A DNA stretch of 64,000 bases. It comes from Pseudarthrobacter sp. NamB4 (GTDB lineage: Bacteria; Actinomycetota; Actinomycetes; Actinomycetales; Micrococcaceae). A program made the position numbers and the translations under genes. The stretch's first letter is position 1. The number at the start of each line of letters is the position of its first letter. The notes beneath the pieces are model-generated. The model was not told the origin of the DNA. It made no database searches and saw nothing but the letters and a program-made list of their open reading frames with translations. The stretch covers positions 29,276 through 93,275 of the forward strand of contig NZ_VAHM01000017.1 of the NCBI RefSeq assembly GCF_005796185.1, in the 5' to 3' direction. This document shows positions 53,869-63,135 of this stretch, in pieces.

Positions 53869-54033
53869 ATGACTGAGTACTGGTACAACATCAGGACGCA
53901 CGAGATCGAAGAAGACCGGCTGTCCGACTGGAGCCAGCTCATCGGCCCCTACAAGACGAGGGAAGAGGCCGAGCACGCCCTGGAAAAGGTCAGGGCGCGC
54001 AATGAGGCCTGGGAAAAGGACGACGACGACTGA
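53869..54033 (+). CDS. Small SPOR-like conserved protein, 54 residues
   Basis: A short acidic protein (MTEYWYNIRTHEIEED... ending WEKDDDD). The pattern of an aromatic start, then LIGPYKTREEAEHALEKVRARN, resembles a single SPOR-type or methionine-aminopeptidase-neighbour protein found across actinobacteria. The ATG has GAGGAG seven bases upstream. Codon use is high-GC and typical of the window, which supports a real gene despite its size. It lies between divergent map and convergent panB. Function unknown. Confidence 0.75.
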   Translation: MTEYWYNIRTHEIEEDRLSDWSQLIGPYKTREEAEHALEKVRARNEAWEKDDDD

Positions 54034-54093
54034 CGACAGGCAGGGCAGGCTATCCCGGCGCCGGGTGCTGCGCTGAAAGCCGGCGTGCTGCCG

Positions 54094-55002
54094 CTAGAAG
54101 GAGTGCTCGGGGCCGGGGAAGTGGCCTGACCTGACATCCTCGCCGTAGGCCGTGGCCGCGTCCAGCAGGGTGCTGCGCAGGTCCGCGTACTGCTTGACGA
54201 ATTTGGCCATCCGACCGCCCCGGAGTCCTGCCATGTCCTGCCAGACGAGTACTTGGCCCGTGGTTTCCTTGCCGGCGCCGATCCCCACGGTAGGAACGGT
54301 CACGGCCGCATCCACGGCGGCAGCAGTCTCTGCTGGAACCATTTCCATCAGCACACTGAATGCGCCGGCTTCCGCCAGCGCCACGGCGTCGTCAATCAGC
54401 CTCTGGGCGTCGTCGCCGCGGCCCTGGACGCGGTAGCCGCCGAGCGCATGCTCGCTTTGCGGTGTGAAGCCGATGTGCGCCATCACGGGAATGCCGGCCT
54501 GTACCATGGCCTCCACGGTTGGCGCATAGTACTTTCCGCCCTCGATTTTGACAGCGTGCGCCCCGCCCTCCTTGAGGAACCGGACGCCCGCGGCGACGGC
54601 CTCCCCGGGGGACACCTCGTAGCTGCCGAACGGCAGGTCTGCCACCACCAGGGCACGCTTGGCGGACCGCGCCACGGCCCGGCACAGGGGCAGCAGCTCG
54701 TCCACTGTCACTGGCAGGCTGGTTTCGTTGCCGAAGACGTTGTTGGATGCCGAGTCGCCCACGAGGAGCACTTCGATGCCGGCGGCGTCGAAAATCTCTG
54801 CTGTGTACTGCTCATAGGCGGTGAGCATCGCGAACCTGGTTCCGTCCTTCTTGGCCTGCTGCAGGTGGTGGATGCGCACCTTGGCCGGCTTCGGCTCCGG
54901 TGCGGAGGCAGCTCCAGGGGCAGGTGCCCGGCCTGGCCCGTTGCCGTACGGGGCGGGGACATCTGCGGACATGCTGGAGTCGGAGCTGTTGCTGGAGGCC
55001 AT
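54094..55002 (-). CDS. panB: Ketopantoate hydroxymethyltransferase
   Basis: A 302-residue TIM-barrel enzyme, first committed step of pantothenate and CoA synthesis, transferring a hydroxymethyl group to 2-oxoisovalerate. Family blocks: [30 protein letters not shown] (metal Asp), [40 protein letters not shown] and the catalytic Glu in [13 protein letters not shown] VLMEMVP. About 38 N-terminal residues are Ser/Pro/Ala-rich and outside the barrel. TACGCT lies six bases before the ATG on the minus strand (leaderless pattern). Near glnA2, as in mycobacteria (Rv2225, Rv2222c). Confidence 0.95.
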   Translation of the reverse strand: MASSNSSDSSMSADVPAPYGNGPGRAPAPGAASAPEPKPAKVRIHHLQQAKKDGTRFAMLTAYEQYTAEIFDAAGIEVLLVGDSASNNVFGNETSLPVTVDELLPLCRAVARSAKRALVVADLPFGSYEVSPGEAVAAGVRFLKEGGAHAVKIEGGKYYAPTVEAMVQAGIPVMAHIGFTPQSEHALGGYRVQGRGDDAQRLIDDAVALAEAGAFSVLMEMVPAETAAAVDAAVTVPTVGIGAGKETTGQVLVWQDMAGLRGGRMAKFVKQYADLRSTLLDAATAYGEDVRSGHFPGPEHSF

Positions 55003-55312
55003 GGCATGAGCGTAGTGCGGTACCTGCCGTCCTAGCTACCGGCAGCAGCAGGGCCAGGTGGTGATTAGGGTCATAACGGGCTGTCCCCCGGCAGAAGCCG
55101 GGCGGCTAATGCCGGACCTCCTGCCAAGAGGGTTAGAGCGCAGAAGGGGCGGGCGGGACACCGCAAATCCTGGTATCGCGGTGTTAATGCTGTGTTACGC
55201 AGGCAGCAGGCTCCAGCATCGGCGGCGAATGCTTAGTACAGTGTTGGTGAACTGCTGCCGGCGTCCCCTCTGCGGACCCGGAGCATGGACGTTGACCGGA
55301 AAAGAGGCCATC
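55003..55312. other. Divergent gap between panB and glnA2
   Basis: A 310-bp stretch without a gene. It holds the panB -10 (55009-55014), a small hairpin (CCCGGC-AGAA-GCCGGG, 55087-55102) and a -10-like TACAGT (55237-55242) without a clear -35. I looked for a GlnR-type GTNAC-N6-GAAAC array for glnA2 and did not find one. Confidence 0.6.
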
Positions 55313-56653
55313 ATGGACCGCCAGCAAGAGTTTGTCCTGCGCACGATCGAAGAGCGCGACGTACGTTTCGTGCGCCTGTGGTTCACCGACGTCGTGGGTT
55401 CGCTCAAGTCCGTGGCCCTCGCCCCCGCTGAGGTCGAGGGTGCCTTCGAGGAAGGCCTGGGCTTCGACGGTTCCGCCATTGAAGGCCTGGCCCGCGTGTT
55501 CGAGTCGGACATGCTCGCCCAGCCGGATCCCTCCACCTTCCAGATCCTGCCCTGGCGCGGCGAGACGGAACAGACGTCGCGCATGTTCTGCGACATCCTG
55601 ACGCCGGATGGTGAACCGTCCGCGGCGGACCCCCGGAACGTCCTGAAGCGCACCCTTGCCAAGGCGGCGGACATGGGCTTCACCTGCTACACCCACCCGG
55701 AAATCGAGTTTTACCTCCTGAAATCCCAGGAGCCCGGGCCGGACGGGGCGCCGGTGCCGGTGGACGAGGGCGGCTATTTCGACCACGTTCCGGGTGGCGT
55801 TGCCCAGGACTTCCGTCGGACGGCCGTCACCATGCTGGAATCGGTAGGCATCTCCGTGGAGTTCAGCCACCACGAGGCCGGCCCGGGGCAAAACGAAATC
55901 GACCTGCGGTACGCCGACGCCCTCCAAACCGCGGACAACATCATGACGTTCCGTACCGTCATCAAGGAAGTGGCCCTCCAGCAGGGCACCTATGCCACGT
56001 TCATGCCCAAGCCGTTCACGGCCCACCCAGGGTCCGGCATGCACACCCACTTCTCGCTGTTTGAGGGGGACACCAACGCCTTCTATGAGGCCGGCGCGGA
56101 GTTCCAGCTGTCGAAGACGGCCCGCCAGTTCATTGCCGGCATCCTCAAGCACGCGCCGGAATTCACCGCTGTGACCAACCAGTTCGTGAACTCCTACAAG
56201 CGCCTCTGGGGTGGCGGCGAGGCTCCGAGCTACCTGAGCTGGGGCCACAACAACCGCTCTGCCCTGGTCCGGGTGCCCCTGTACAAGCCGGGCAAGGGCC
56301 AGTCCGCCCGGATCGAGTACCGGGGCATTGATTCCGCGGCAAACCCCTACCTTGCCTACGCGGTCCTGCTCGGCGCCGGCCTGAAAGGCATCGAGGAAGG
56401 CTATGATCTTCCGGCTGCAGCGGAGGATGATGTCTGGTCGCTCAGCTCCGCTGAGCGCCGCGCAATGGGCCACGACCCCCTGCCCGCAAGCCTCCACGAC
56501 GCCATCCGGACCATGGAAGACTCGGAACTGATGCCCCAGATCCTGGGCGAGCAGGTTTTTGAGCACTTCCTGCGCAACAAGCGCGCCGAGTGGCAGGACT
56601 ACCGGCTCCAGGTGACGCCCTACGAGCTGCAACGCAACCTCGCCATTCTGTAG
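55313..56653 (+). CDS. glnA2: Glutamine synthetase, type I-alpha (GlnA2-like)
   Basis: A 446-residue glutamine synthetase family enzyme, shorter than the housekeeping GS at 60473 because it lacks the insertion of the I-beta group. Motifs: GLGFDGSAIEG near 50-60, PEIEFYLL, NEIDLRYADAL, the HPGSGMHTHFSL ATP/metal block and NRSALVRVP. A Tyr occurs at about 364 (GYDLP), but the usual NLYxLP adenylylation context is missing. The ATG has AAGAGG upstream. glnE begins nine bases after its stop, so the two are one operon. In relatives GlnA2-type enzymes can also use polyamines; this is not established here. Confidence 0.9.
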   Translation: MDRQQEFVLRTIEERDVRFVRLWFTDVVGSLKSVALAPAEVEGAFEEGLGFDGSAIEGLARVFESDMLAQPDPSTFQILPWRGETEQTSRMFCDILTPDGEPSAADPRNVLKRTLAKAADMGFTCYTHPEIEFYLLKSQEPGPDGAPVPVDEGGYFDHVPGGVAQDFRRTAVTMLESVGISVEFSHHEAGPGQNEIDLRYADALQTADNIMTFRTVIKEVALQQGTYATFMPKPFTAHPGSGMHTHFSLFEGDTNAFYEAGAEFQLSKTARQFIAGILKHAPEFTAVTNQFVNSYKRLWGGGEAPSYLSWGHNNRSALVRVPLYKPGKGQSARIEYRGIDSAANPYLAYAVLLGAGLKGIEEGYDLPAAAEDDVWSLSSAERRAMGHDPLPASLHDAIRTMEDSELMPQILGEQVFEHFLRNKRAEWQDYRLQVTPYELQRNLAIL

Positions 56654-56662
56654 GAGGCGGGC

Positions 56663-59600
56663 GTGAGTCTGGCACGGCGCCTTATCGCGGCCGGTTTCAG
56701 TGACCTGGAGAAGGGCGAGCGGTTCCTCTCCGCCCCCGAACTTGACGGGCTGGACCAGGACAGGCTGTTTGCGGGCCTGCAGATGGCGGCCAGCCCGGAC
56801 ACCGCCCTCCAGTCACTGGTCCGCCTGATCGAAAAGCATCCGGACCTCCGCGAACTGGCTGCTTCGGACGTTGACACGAGCGAGCCGATGTACCGCGTTC
56901 TCGGAGCCTCTGAGGCACTTGGGGAGTTCCTGATCCGGCACCCTGAGCATCTGGAGGCTTTCCGCGTCAGAGTCAGCCCCGAGCCGCTGCAGGCCAATCC
57001 GGCGGAACTGCGCGAGACCCTCCTGCGCTCGGTGGGCGCCGATCCGCGTGCGGCCCGGCCGGTGGCCGGCTTGGCAGGAACGGCAGCTTACGAGGCCCTG
57101 CGCACGGCGTACCGCAGGGGAGTGGTGGACCTCGCCGTCAAGGACCTGTGCGCCGCCGATCCTCTGGACTTCCTCCCGGCAGTGGGCGGGGAACTGGCAG
57201 ATCTTGCAGGGGCGGCCGTCGAGGCAGCCCTCGCGGTCTCGCGTGCTGAGGCAGCGGAGCAGTACGGCGCCGGGGACGTGGCCGAAGTGGGCCTCGCCGT
57301 GATTGGCATGGGCAAGTGCGGAGCCCGCGAGCTGAACTACATCTCCGACGTCGACGTCATTTATGTGGTGGACCCAGGTGACCTGGAGGATGCGCACGCA
57401 AATACCATCGGTACTGCCCTGGCCACCGGGATCTCACGGGCCATCTCTTCCGTGGCCCGCGAGCCAGGCCTGTGGGAAGTGGATGCAAACCTCCGGCCGG
57501 AGGGGAAATCCGGGCCGCTGGTACGCACCCTCGCCTCGCACGAATCCTACTATGCCCGGTGGGCTGAAAGCTGGGAGTTCCAGGCGCTGCTGAAGGCGCG
57601 TGCCATCGCCGGGGACGCAGGCCTTGGCCGCCGTTATGAAGAGGCCGTGGCGCCCCTGATTTGGAGTTCAGCCAGCCGGGACGGCTTCGTGGAATCCGTC
57701 CAGGCGATGCGGCGACGCGTCACCGAACACATTCCTGCCGCCGAGGAGCAGCGGCAGATCAAGCTGGGCCGCGGCGGCCTGCGGGACGTTGAGTTCACCG
57801 TCCAGCTTCTGCAACTCGTCCACGGCAAAGCGGACGAGACCCTGCGGCGGCGCGACACCACCTCTGCCATCGCTGCCTTGTCTGCCGGAGGGTACATCGG
57901 CCGTTCGGATGCTGCTGCCTTTGACAACGCCTACCGGTACCTGCGCCTGCTGGAGCACCGCATCCAGCTGTTCCAGCTGCGCCGGACCCATCTCATGCCG
58001 GTGGCGGAACCGGCGCTCAGGGCGCTGGCCAAGGCGGTACTGGGCCCGTTCTCCAATGAGCGGCCGCACCCGGATGCGCTGCTCGCCGCCTGGCAGAAGA
58101 CCAAACGATCGGTGCGCGAGCTCCACGAACGGATCTTCTACCGGCCGCTGCTCAATACGGCAGCCAGGCTCAGCAGCGAAGACGCCAGGCTGACGCCGGA
58201 GGCTGCCCAAGGCAGGTTGGCTGCCTTGGGATACCGGGATCCGAAGGGCGCCATGCGTCATATTGAGGCGCTGACAGCCGGGGTCAGCCGGCGGGCTGCG
58301 CTGCAGCGGCAGCTCCTGCCGATCCTTTTGGACTGGCTGGCCGAAGGGGTTGACCCGGACGCCGGGCTCCTTGCCTTCCGGCGCGTCAGTGAGGCTTTGG
58401 GGACCACGCACTGGTACCTGGGCATGCTGCGGGACTCCAATGCTGCCGCGGAGCGGCTCTGCCACATGCTTTCCAATTCCCGCCTCATTGCTGACCTGCT
58501 GGAGGTGTCGCCGGAGTCCGTGGCCTGGCTGGGCCATGACAGGGACCTGGTGCCCGTCAGCTTCGAGGCCCAGTGGCAGGAGATCGTCTCCAAGATGTCA
58601 CGGCATGAGGATCCGGAGAGCGCCATGCGCCTCATCCGCCTGATCCGCCGCCGTGAGATCCTTCGCGTTGCCGTCGCTGACTCCGCAGGACTGCTGACCC
58701 AGGCCCAGGTGGGAGCCGCCCTGGCGGACACTGACCGCGCCGCCGTTCTTGGCGCCCTGCGGGTGGCCGAAGGCATAGTTTCCGCCGGAATCCCGCTCAA
58801 GACCGCCGTGTTGGTGGTGGCCATGGGACGCCAGGGCGGCCGCGAGATCGGATACGGTTCGGACGCCGACGTGATGTACGTGCACCGGGCACGTCCTGGC
58901 TTCAGTGAGGCGGAGGCGCAGGAGCAGGCGGCGCGGATCGTGGCCAAGGTCTCCACGCTCCTGACCCAGCCGCTGAAGCCCGCGATCATGGCCGAGCGGG
59001 TCCTTCAGATGGATGCGGACCTGCGCCCGGAAGGGAAAAACGGCGCCATGGTCCGGTCCCTGGACTCGTTCGCCGAGTACTACCGGCGCTGGTCACTGAT
59101 CTGGGAGGCCCAGGCACTGCTGCGGGCGCGCCCCATGGCCGGTGACGACGGACTGGCCTCTGATTTCATTGCCCTCATCGACCCTATCCGGTATCCGGAA
59201 GCCGTCTCTGAGCAGGATGTGCGGGAGATCCGCAGGATCAAGGCACGGGTGGAATCGGAACGCCTTCCCCGCGGCGCCGACCCGGCACGGCACCTTAAGC
59301 TGGGCCGGGGAGGACTTAGCGACGTCGAATGGCTGGTCCAGCTGCTGCAGCTGCAGCACGCGGGGAAGCACCCTGAACTGCGGACCACTTCAACTGTGCC
59401 GGCGTTGGAAGCGGCGGCCGGGCTAGGCCTGCTGGAGCGGAACGATGCCGATCTCCTGGCCCAGGCCTGGCGGCTGGCGAGCAGGATCAGGTCCGCAAAC
59501 GTGATCTGGAGCGGCAAGGCCTCGGATCTTTTGCCATCCTCGCGGCGGGACCTGGAAGCGGTGGCGCGGTGGTGCGGCTACGAGCCCGGTAACGCCACGG

Positions 59601-59674
59601 CCCTGGAAGAGGACTACCTGCGCGTCAGCCGGCGCGCCCGGGCAGTTTTCGAACGGGTTTTCTACGGGCAGTGA
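56663..59674 (+). CDS. glnE: Bifunctional GS adenylyltransferase/deadenylase
   Basis: A 1003-residue enzyme that adenylylates and deadenylylates glutamine synthetase according to nitrogen state. Two nucleotidyltransferase domains are visible: the N-terminal one with GMGKCGARELNYISDVDV (about 214-231) and the C-terminal one with MGRQGGREIGYGSDADV (about 721-737). Each is followed by a GlnD/GlnE helical domain with a KLGRGGLRD or KLGRGGLSD motif. GTG 56663 has GGAGG upstream. It is coupled to the GNAT gene (TGATG). Its likely target is GlnA (Tyr402). Confidence 0.96.
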   Translation: MSLARRLIAAGFSDLEKGERFLSAPELDGLDQDRLFAGLQMAASPDTALQSLVRLIEKHPDLRELAASDVDTSEPMYRVLGASEALGEFLIRHPEHLEAFRVRVSPEPLQANPAELRETLLRSVGADPRAARPVAGLAGTAAYEALRTAYRRGVVDLAVKDLCAADPLDFLPAVGGELADLAGAAVEAALAVSRAEAAEQYGAGDVAEVGLAVIGMGKCGARELNYISDVDVIYVVDPGDLEDAHANTIGTALATGISRAISSVAREPGLWEVDANLRPEGKSGPLVRTLASHESYYARWAESWEFQALLKARAIAGDAGLGRRYEEAVAPLIWSSASRDGFVESVQAMRRRVTEHIPAAEEQRQIKLGRGGLRDVEFTVQLLQLVHGKADETLRRRDTTSAIAALSAGGYIGRSDAAAFDNAYRYLRLLEHRIQLFQLRRTHLMPVAEPALRALAKAVLGPFSNERPHPDALLAAWQKTKRSVRELHERIFYRPLLNTAARLSSEDARLTPEAAQGRLAALGYRDPKGAMRHIEALTAGVSRRAALQRQLLPILLDWLAEGVDPDAGLLAFRRVSEALGTTHWYLGMLRDSNAAAERLCHMLSNSRLIADLLEVSPESVAWLGHDRDLVPVSFEAQWQEIVSKMSRHEDPESAMRLIRLIRRREILRVAVADSAGLLTQAQVGAALADTDRAAVLGALRVAEGIVSAGIPLKTAVLVVAMGRQGGREIGYGSDADVMYVHRARPGFSEAEAQEQAARIVAKVSTLLTQPLKPAIMAERVLQMDADLRPEGKNGAMVRSLDSFAEYYRRWSLIWEAQALLRARPMAGDDGLASDFIALIDPIRYPEAVSEQDVREIRRIKARVESERLPRGADPARHLKLGRGGLSDVEWLVQLLQLQHAGKHPELRTTSTVPALEAAAGLGLLERNDADLLAQAWRLASRIRSANVIWSGKASDLLPSSRRDLEAVARWCGYEPGNATALEEDYLRVSRRARAVFERVFYGQ

Positions 59675-60198
59675 TGGATTCCACCGTGTGGCTCATTTCG
59701 CTCCGGGACCTCGACGCCGACGCCCGGGCGGTCCAGCTCGGAGCCGTTGCTGATCTTGAGTTGGGTCCCGGACAGGACAGATATGTCGGGGACCCGCTCC
59801 GGATGGTCCTCGCGGGACTTGCTGAAAAGGGGCGCCGGCCCTACGTGATCGAGTCTGCGGGCCGCGCTGTCGGCGTGCTGACGCTGCAGTCGGGAGCAGC
59901 ACGTTTGGCGGGGTGGCCGGATGACCACTCGGCCTGGCTGTTGCGGGGTTTCCTGATCGACAGGCGGGAACAGGGCAGGGGGCTGGGCCCGCTGGCCGCT
60001 GCCGCCGCTGTGGCGGCCGCTGGAAGACTGACCGTCCGCCACGGCGGCGGGGAGACCGGCGTCGTGCTCTCCGTCAATGAGGCGAACCCGGCCGGATTGT
60101 CCGCCTACCGCCGGGCGGGCTTCAGGGACCGGGGCCGATACGCCGGAGGCTCCGCCGGGCCCCAGCGGGTGATGTTCCGCAGTTTTGGGCCACAATGA
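59674..60198 (+). CDS. GNAT-family acetyltransferase-like protein
   Basis: A 174-residue protein with a GNAT-like layout. RGFLIDRREQGRGLGPLAAAAA (about 89-110) is the acetyl-CoA loop (Q/RxxGxG/A), and NPAGLSAYRRAGFRDRGRYAGG is the C-terminal beta5 to alpha4 region. ATG 59674 overlaps the glnE stop by one base; a GTG directly before it is possible. Operon position suggests coordinate expression with glnE, but a link to nitrogen metabolism is only by association. Substrate unknown. Confidence 0.82.
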   Translation: MDSTVWLISLRDLDADARAVQLGAVADLELGPGQDRYVGDPLRMVLAGLAEKGRRPYVIESAGRAVGVLTLQSGAARLAGWPDDHSAWLLRGFLIDRREQGRGLGPLAAAAAVAAAGRLTVRHGGGETGVVLSVNEANPAGLSAYRRAGFRDRGRYAGGSAGPQRVMFRSFGPQ

Positions 60199-60418
60199 CG
60201 TAACGGCTGCGGCGGGCCGTTTGCGCTAACAAAGCGATTGCCCGATCATGTGGATTGGCGGTGTTCTTCAACCTTGTTGGGGGGAAGGCTCGAACAGTCT
60301 TCGTCTCGGGGGGCATTCGTCAGGGGGTCCGGCTCCCGGTCTCAGCACGTCAGGAGCCGGGCCTCCACTTTTTGACACCAACTCCGTCGGAGCCGGACGT
60401 GCTCCTGCGGGCATGCAA

Positions 60419-60451
60419 AAGGCGGCCACCGGAGTGTCCGGTGGCCGCCTT
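60419..60451 (-). terminator. Terminator of glnA
   Basis: Perfect 15-bp stem (AAGGCGGCCACCGGA with its complement) and three-base loop, followed on the minus strand by TTTTGC. The rest of the 60199-60418 gap has a second, looser hairpin (60329-60360) and no gene I can support. Confidence 0.88.
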
Positions 60452-60472
60452 CGCAGTCTTGGATTGTAAAGA

Positions 60473-61897
60473 CTAGACGCCGTAGTAGAGCTCGAACTCG
60501 TAGGGGTTCGGGCGCAGGGACAGCGGGCGGATCTCGTTCTCGTACTTGTACTCGATCCAGGTGTCGATCAGGTCCTGGGTGAAAACACCGCCGGCCTGCA
60601 GGAACTCGTTGTCCTCACGCAGGGCCTCCAGGGCTTCCTCGAGGGTACCCGGTGCCTTGGGGATGTCCTTGGCTTCCTCCGCGGGGAGCTCGTAAAGGTC
60701 CTTGTCGATCGGTGCCGGGGGCTCGATGCGGTTGCGGATGCCATCGATGCCGGCCATCAGCTGGGCAGCGAACGCCAGGTACGGGTTGGAGGAGGGGTCC
60801 GGGGCGCGGAACTCGATGCGCTTGGCCTTGGGGTTGGTGCCCGTGATCGGGATACGGATACCGGCGGAGCGGTTGCCCTGCGAGTAGACCATGTTGACCG
60901 GAGCCTCGAAGCCCTTGACCAGGCGGCGGTAGGAGTTCACCGTCGGGTTGGTGAAGGCCAGGACGGCGGAGGCGTGCTGCAGCAGGCCGCCAATGTACCA
61001 GCGGGCGGTGTCGGACAGGCCAGCGTAGCCCTTCTCGTCGTAGAACAGCGGTTCTCCGTTGCTCCACAGCGACTGGTGGCAGTGCATGCCCGAACCGTTG
61101 TCACCGAACACCGGCTTCGGCATGAAGGTTACCGACTTGCCCCAGGCATCCGCGGTGTTCTTGATGACGTACTTGAACTTCTGCAGGTCGTCTGCAGCGT
61201 GCGTCAGCGTGGTGAACTTGTAGTTGATTTCAGCCTGGCCGGCGGATCCCACTTCGTGGTGGCTGCGCTCGACCTCGAGGCCGGCCTCGTCCAGGGCCAC
61301 GCACATGGCGTCGCGCAGGTCGGCCTGCTTGTCAGTGGGGGAAACCGGGAAGTAGCCGCCCTTGACGGGGGTTTTGTAGCCCAGGTTCCCGCCCTCTTCC
61401 TCGCGGCCGGTGTTCCAGTGGGCTTCCTCGGAGTCGATCTTGTAGAAGCTGCCCTGCGGGGAGGACTGGTACTGGACGTTGTCGAAGACGAAGAATTCTG
61501 CCTCCGGAGCAAAGAACGCGGTGTCGGCGATGCCGGTGGAGGCCAGGTAGGCCTCGGCCTTCTCTGCAACGCCGCGGGGGTCACGGTGGTAGGGGTCACC
61601 GGTACGGGGGTTGACGATGGAGAAGTTCAGGGCGAGGGTCTTTTCCATGCGGAAGGTATCCAGGAACGCCGTGGTGACGTCCGGGATGAGCTGCATGTCC
61701 GACTCTGCGATGCCCTGGAAGCCGCGGATGGAGGATCCGTCGAAGAGCTGGCCGTTGATGAAGAAGTCAGCGTCAACACTCTTGGCGGGAACGTTGAAGT
61801 GCTGCTGGACGCCCGGAAGATCGGTAAAACGGATGTCGACGAACTTAATATCTTCGTCCTTGATGAACTTGAGGACTTCGTCCGCAGTCTTGAACAT
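60473..61897 (-). CDS. glnA: Glutamine synthetase, type I-beta (housekeeping)
   Basis: A 474-residue dodecameric enzyme making glutamine from glutamate, ammonia and ATP. Motifs: [10 protein letters not shown] near 52-61, [12 protein letters not shown], the [16 protein letters not shown] block, [27 protein letters not shown] and the adenylylation site DLYELPAEE with Tyr402, target of GlnE. The ATG has AGGAG upstream. A near-consensus GlnR operator lies at 62044-62081, and a strong terminator follows at 60419. Confidence 0.98.
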   Translation of the reverse strand: MFKTADEVLKFIKDEDIKFVDIRFTDLPGVQQHFNVPAKSVDADFFINGQLFDGSSIRGFQGIAESDMQLIPDVTTAFLDTFRMEKTLALNFSIVNPRTGDPYHRDPRGVAEKAEAYLASTGIADTAFFAPEAEFFVFDNVQYQSSPQGSFYKIDSEEAHWNTGREEEGGNLGYKTPVKGGYFPVSPTDKQADLRDAMCVALDEAGLEVERSHHEVGSAGQAEINYKFTTLTHAADDLQKFKYVIKNTADAWGKSVTFMPKPVFGDNGSGMHCHQSLWSNGEPLFYDEKGYAGLSDTARWYIGGLLQHASAVLAFTNPTVNSYRRLVKGFEAPVNMVYSQGNRSAGIRIPITGTNPKAKRIEFRAPDPSSNPYLAFAAQLMAGIDGIRNRIEPPAPIDKDLYELPAEEAKDIPKAPGTLEEALEALREDNEFLQAGGVFTQDLIDTWIEYKYENEIRPLSLRPNPYEFELYYGV

Positions 61898-62043
61898 CTA
61901 TGCTCCTAACGCATATGTAATATCTGGCGTGTAAGCCATCTGGTCCAGCGCAACCCGGGGAGGGGAAACAGCGCAGTGCTTCCCTGAAGTTGATTTCCTG
62001 CCGGGGGATTCGCTCGAAACTGGTAACAGCCTATGGACGAGGC

Positions 62044-62081
62044 ATTTCCCGTCCGTGTCCACATTGTTTCGGGCAGGTTAC
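62044..62081 (-). promoter_or_regulatory. GlnR box upstream of glnA
   Basis: Read on the minus strand the segment is GTAAC-N6-GAAAC-N6-GACAC-N6-GAAAT. This matches the actinobacterial GlnR double site gTnAC-N6-GAAAC-N6-gTnAC-N6-GAAAC at all positions of the first half and at four of five in each block of the second. Its near edge is 146 bp before the glnA ATG, suited to an activator. The rest of the 61898-62174 gap holds no gene. Confidence 0.75.
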
Positions 62082-62174
62082 AGAATGCCCTGCTAAGGCA
62101 ACGCTATCTTCTGTCCACAGTCTGGTCTAACCGCTTCCACAGTATGGGCGCCCGGACTTCGCTAAGCTTGGACG

Positions 62175-62612
62175 GTGGTAGATCGCAAAGACATCGGCTC
62201 CTGGCTTTCCGGCCCTGACACCTCCGGCATCTCGAAGTACCCGGGGGAGCGACTGGGCCTGCCGGAGTCGGGACCGGGCTCCATCGCCCGGGCAGGCCGC
62301 AGGATCGTGGCGATCATGATCGACTGGGGGATTGCGCTGTTGATCAGTAACTTTGCGTTCGCGGGCAACTCCTGGGCCACTTTGGCGATCTTCGCCGTCG
62401 AACAGATTCTCCTTATCGGAACGCTCGGCTACAGCATCGGACACCGTCTCATGGGAATCCACGTGGTGAGGGCCGGCGGGGGCGCACCTGGACCGTTGGC
62501 CGCCTTGGTGAGGTCCGTGCTGCTGTGCCTGGTAATCCCGGCAGTCATTTTTGACGCGGATCACAGGGGCCTGCATGACAAGGCGATGAATACCCTGCTG
62601 ATCCGGCGCTAG
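62175..62612 (+). CDS. RDD-family membrane protein
   Basis: A 145-residue membrane protein with an RDD domain. ARAGRRIVAIMIDWGIALLIS (about 38-58) carries the Arg and Asp signature, and GHRLMGIHVVRAGG and the final HDKAMNTLLIRR complete it. The N-terminus (GSWLSGPDTSGISKYPGERLGLPESG) is conserved among actinobacterial neighbours of glnA. TAAGCT (62163-62168) lies six bases before the GTG, another leaderless pattern. Function unknown; corresponds in position to Rv2219A. Confidence 0.88.
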   Translation: MVDRKDIGSWLSGPDTSGISKYPGERLGLPESGPGSIARAGRRIVAIMIDWGIALLISNFAFAGNSWATLAIFAVEQILLIGTLGYSIGHRLMGIHVVRAGGGAPGPLAALVRSVLLCLVIPAVIFDADHRGLHDKAMNTLLIRR

Positions 62613-62698
62613 GGGCGGCAGGGGAAGCTCTGCCTGCGGGCGAAGCCTGGAGGGCCTTCCACGCATCGCTCGATGACGCCCTGTAGACGGGGGCCGCG

Positions 62699-63052
62699 TT
62701 ACACGCGGCTGGTTTCCCTGGCTGCCAGGGGACCCCGTGTTGCGGCAGTGCTGAGGTAGTTCCGCTTGTCCGCCCACCGTTCGAACAGGATGGTGGCGAA
62801 CGGAAAAACGGCCGAGATGCCTGCGAGGACAGCCACCAGAAACGGCCAGCGCTGCAGCCGCCAGAGGGCGAGGGCAGCAACGCCATAGCCAACGAACAGG
62901 GCTCCGTGGATGGGCCCCGCCACCTGCACGCCGATCTCCGTGGTGCCGGCAACCCACTTGAAGTACATGCCAATGAGGAGCGCCGCCCAGCTAAAGGCTT
63001 CCGCGACGGCGAGGATCCGGAAGGCGCGGAGTACTGCGTTCCTTAAGGTCAT
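62699..63052 (-). CDS. DUF3817 membrane protein
   Basis: A 117-residue membrane protein with three hydrophobic segments: ILAVAEAFSWAALLIGMYFKW, GPIHGALFVGYGVAALALW and LVAVLAGISAVFPFATILFERW. The GPIHG and RVVAEAEA-like patterns are typical of DUF3817. ATG 63052 is preferred over 63109 because it has AGGATA upstream and because the intervening bases are the terminator at 63091. Function unknown. Confidence 0.85.
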   Translation of the reverse strand: MTLRNAVLRAFRILAVAEAFSWAALLIGMYFKWVAGTTEIGVQVAGPIHGALFVGYGVAALALWRLQRWPFLVAVLAGISAVFPFATILFERWADKRNYLSTAATRGPLAARETSRV

Positions 63053-63090
63053 AAAAATATCCTGTCCTGCCACAAGGGCTGCAAAGAAAA

Positions 63091-63125
63091 CGCCCCGGCT
63101 GCCGGCCATAGCCGGAACCGGGGCG
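63091..63125 (-). terminator. Terminator after the DUF4191 gene
   Basis: CGCCCCGG pairs with CCGGGGCG, with an inner GCCGG/CCGGC stem; on the minus strand it is followed by TTTTCTTT. It separates DUF4191 from DUF3817. Confidence 0.9.
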
Positions 63126-63135
63126 GGTTCAAAAC

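Noticed and set aside
55184..56632. 482-codon minus-strand frame opposite glnA2
   Set aside because: Glutamine synthetase motifs are all on the plus strand; the antisense product has no family resemblance.
60248..60476. Two overlapping short frames (about 73 codons each) between the GNAT gene and glnA
   Set aside because: Both run through the glnA terminator hairpin, have no ribosome site and no conserved pattern.
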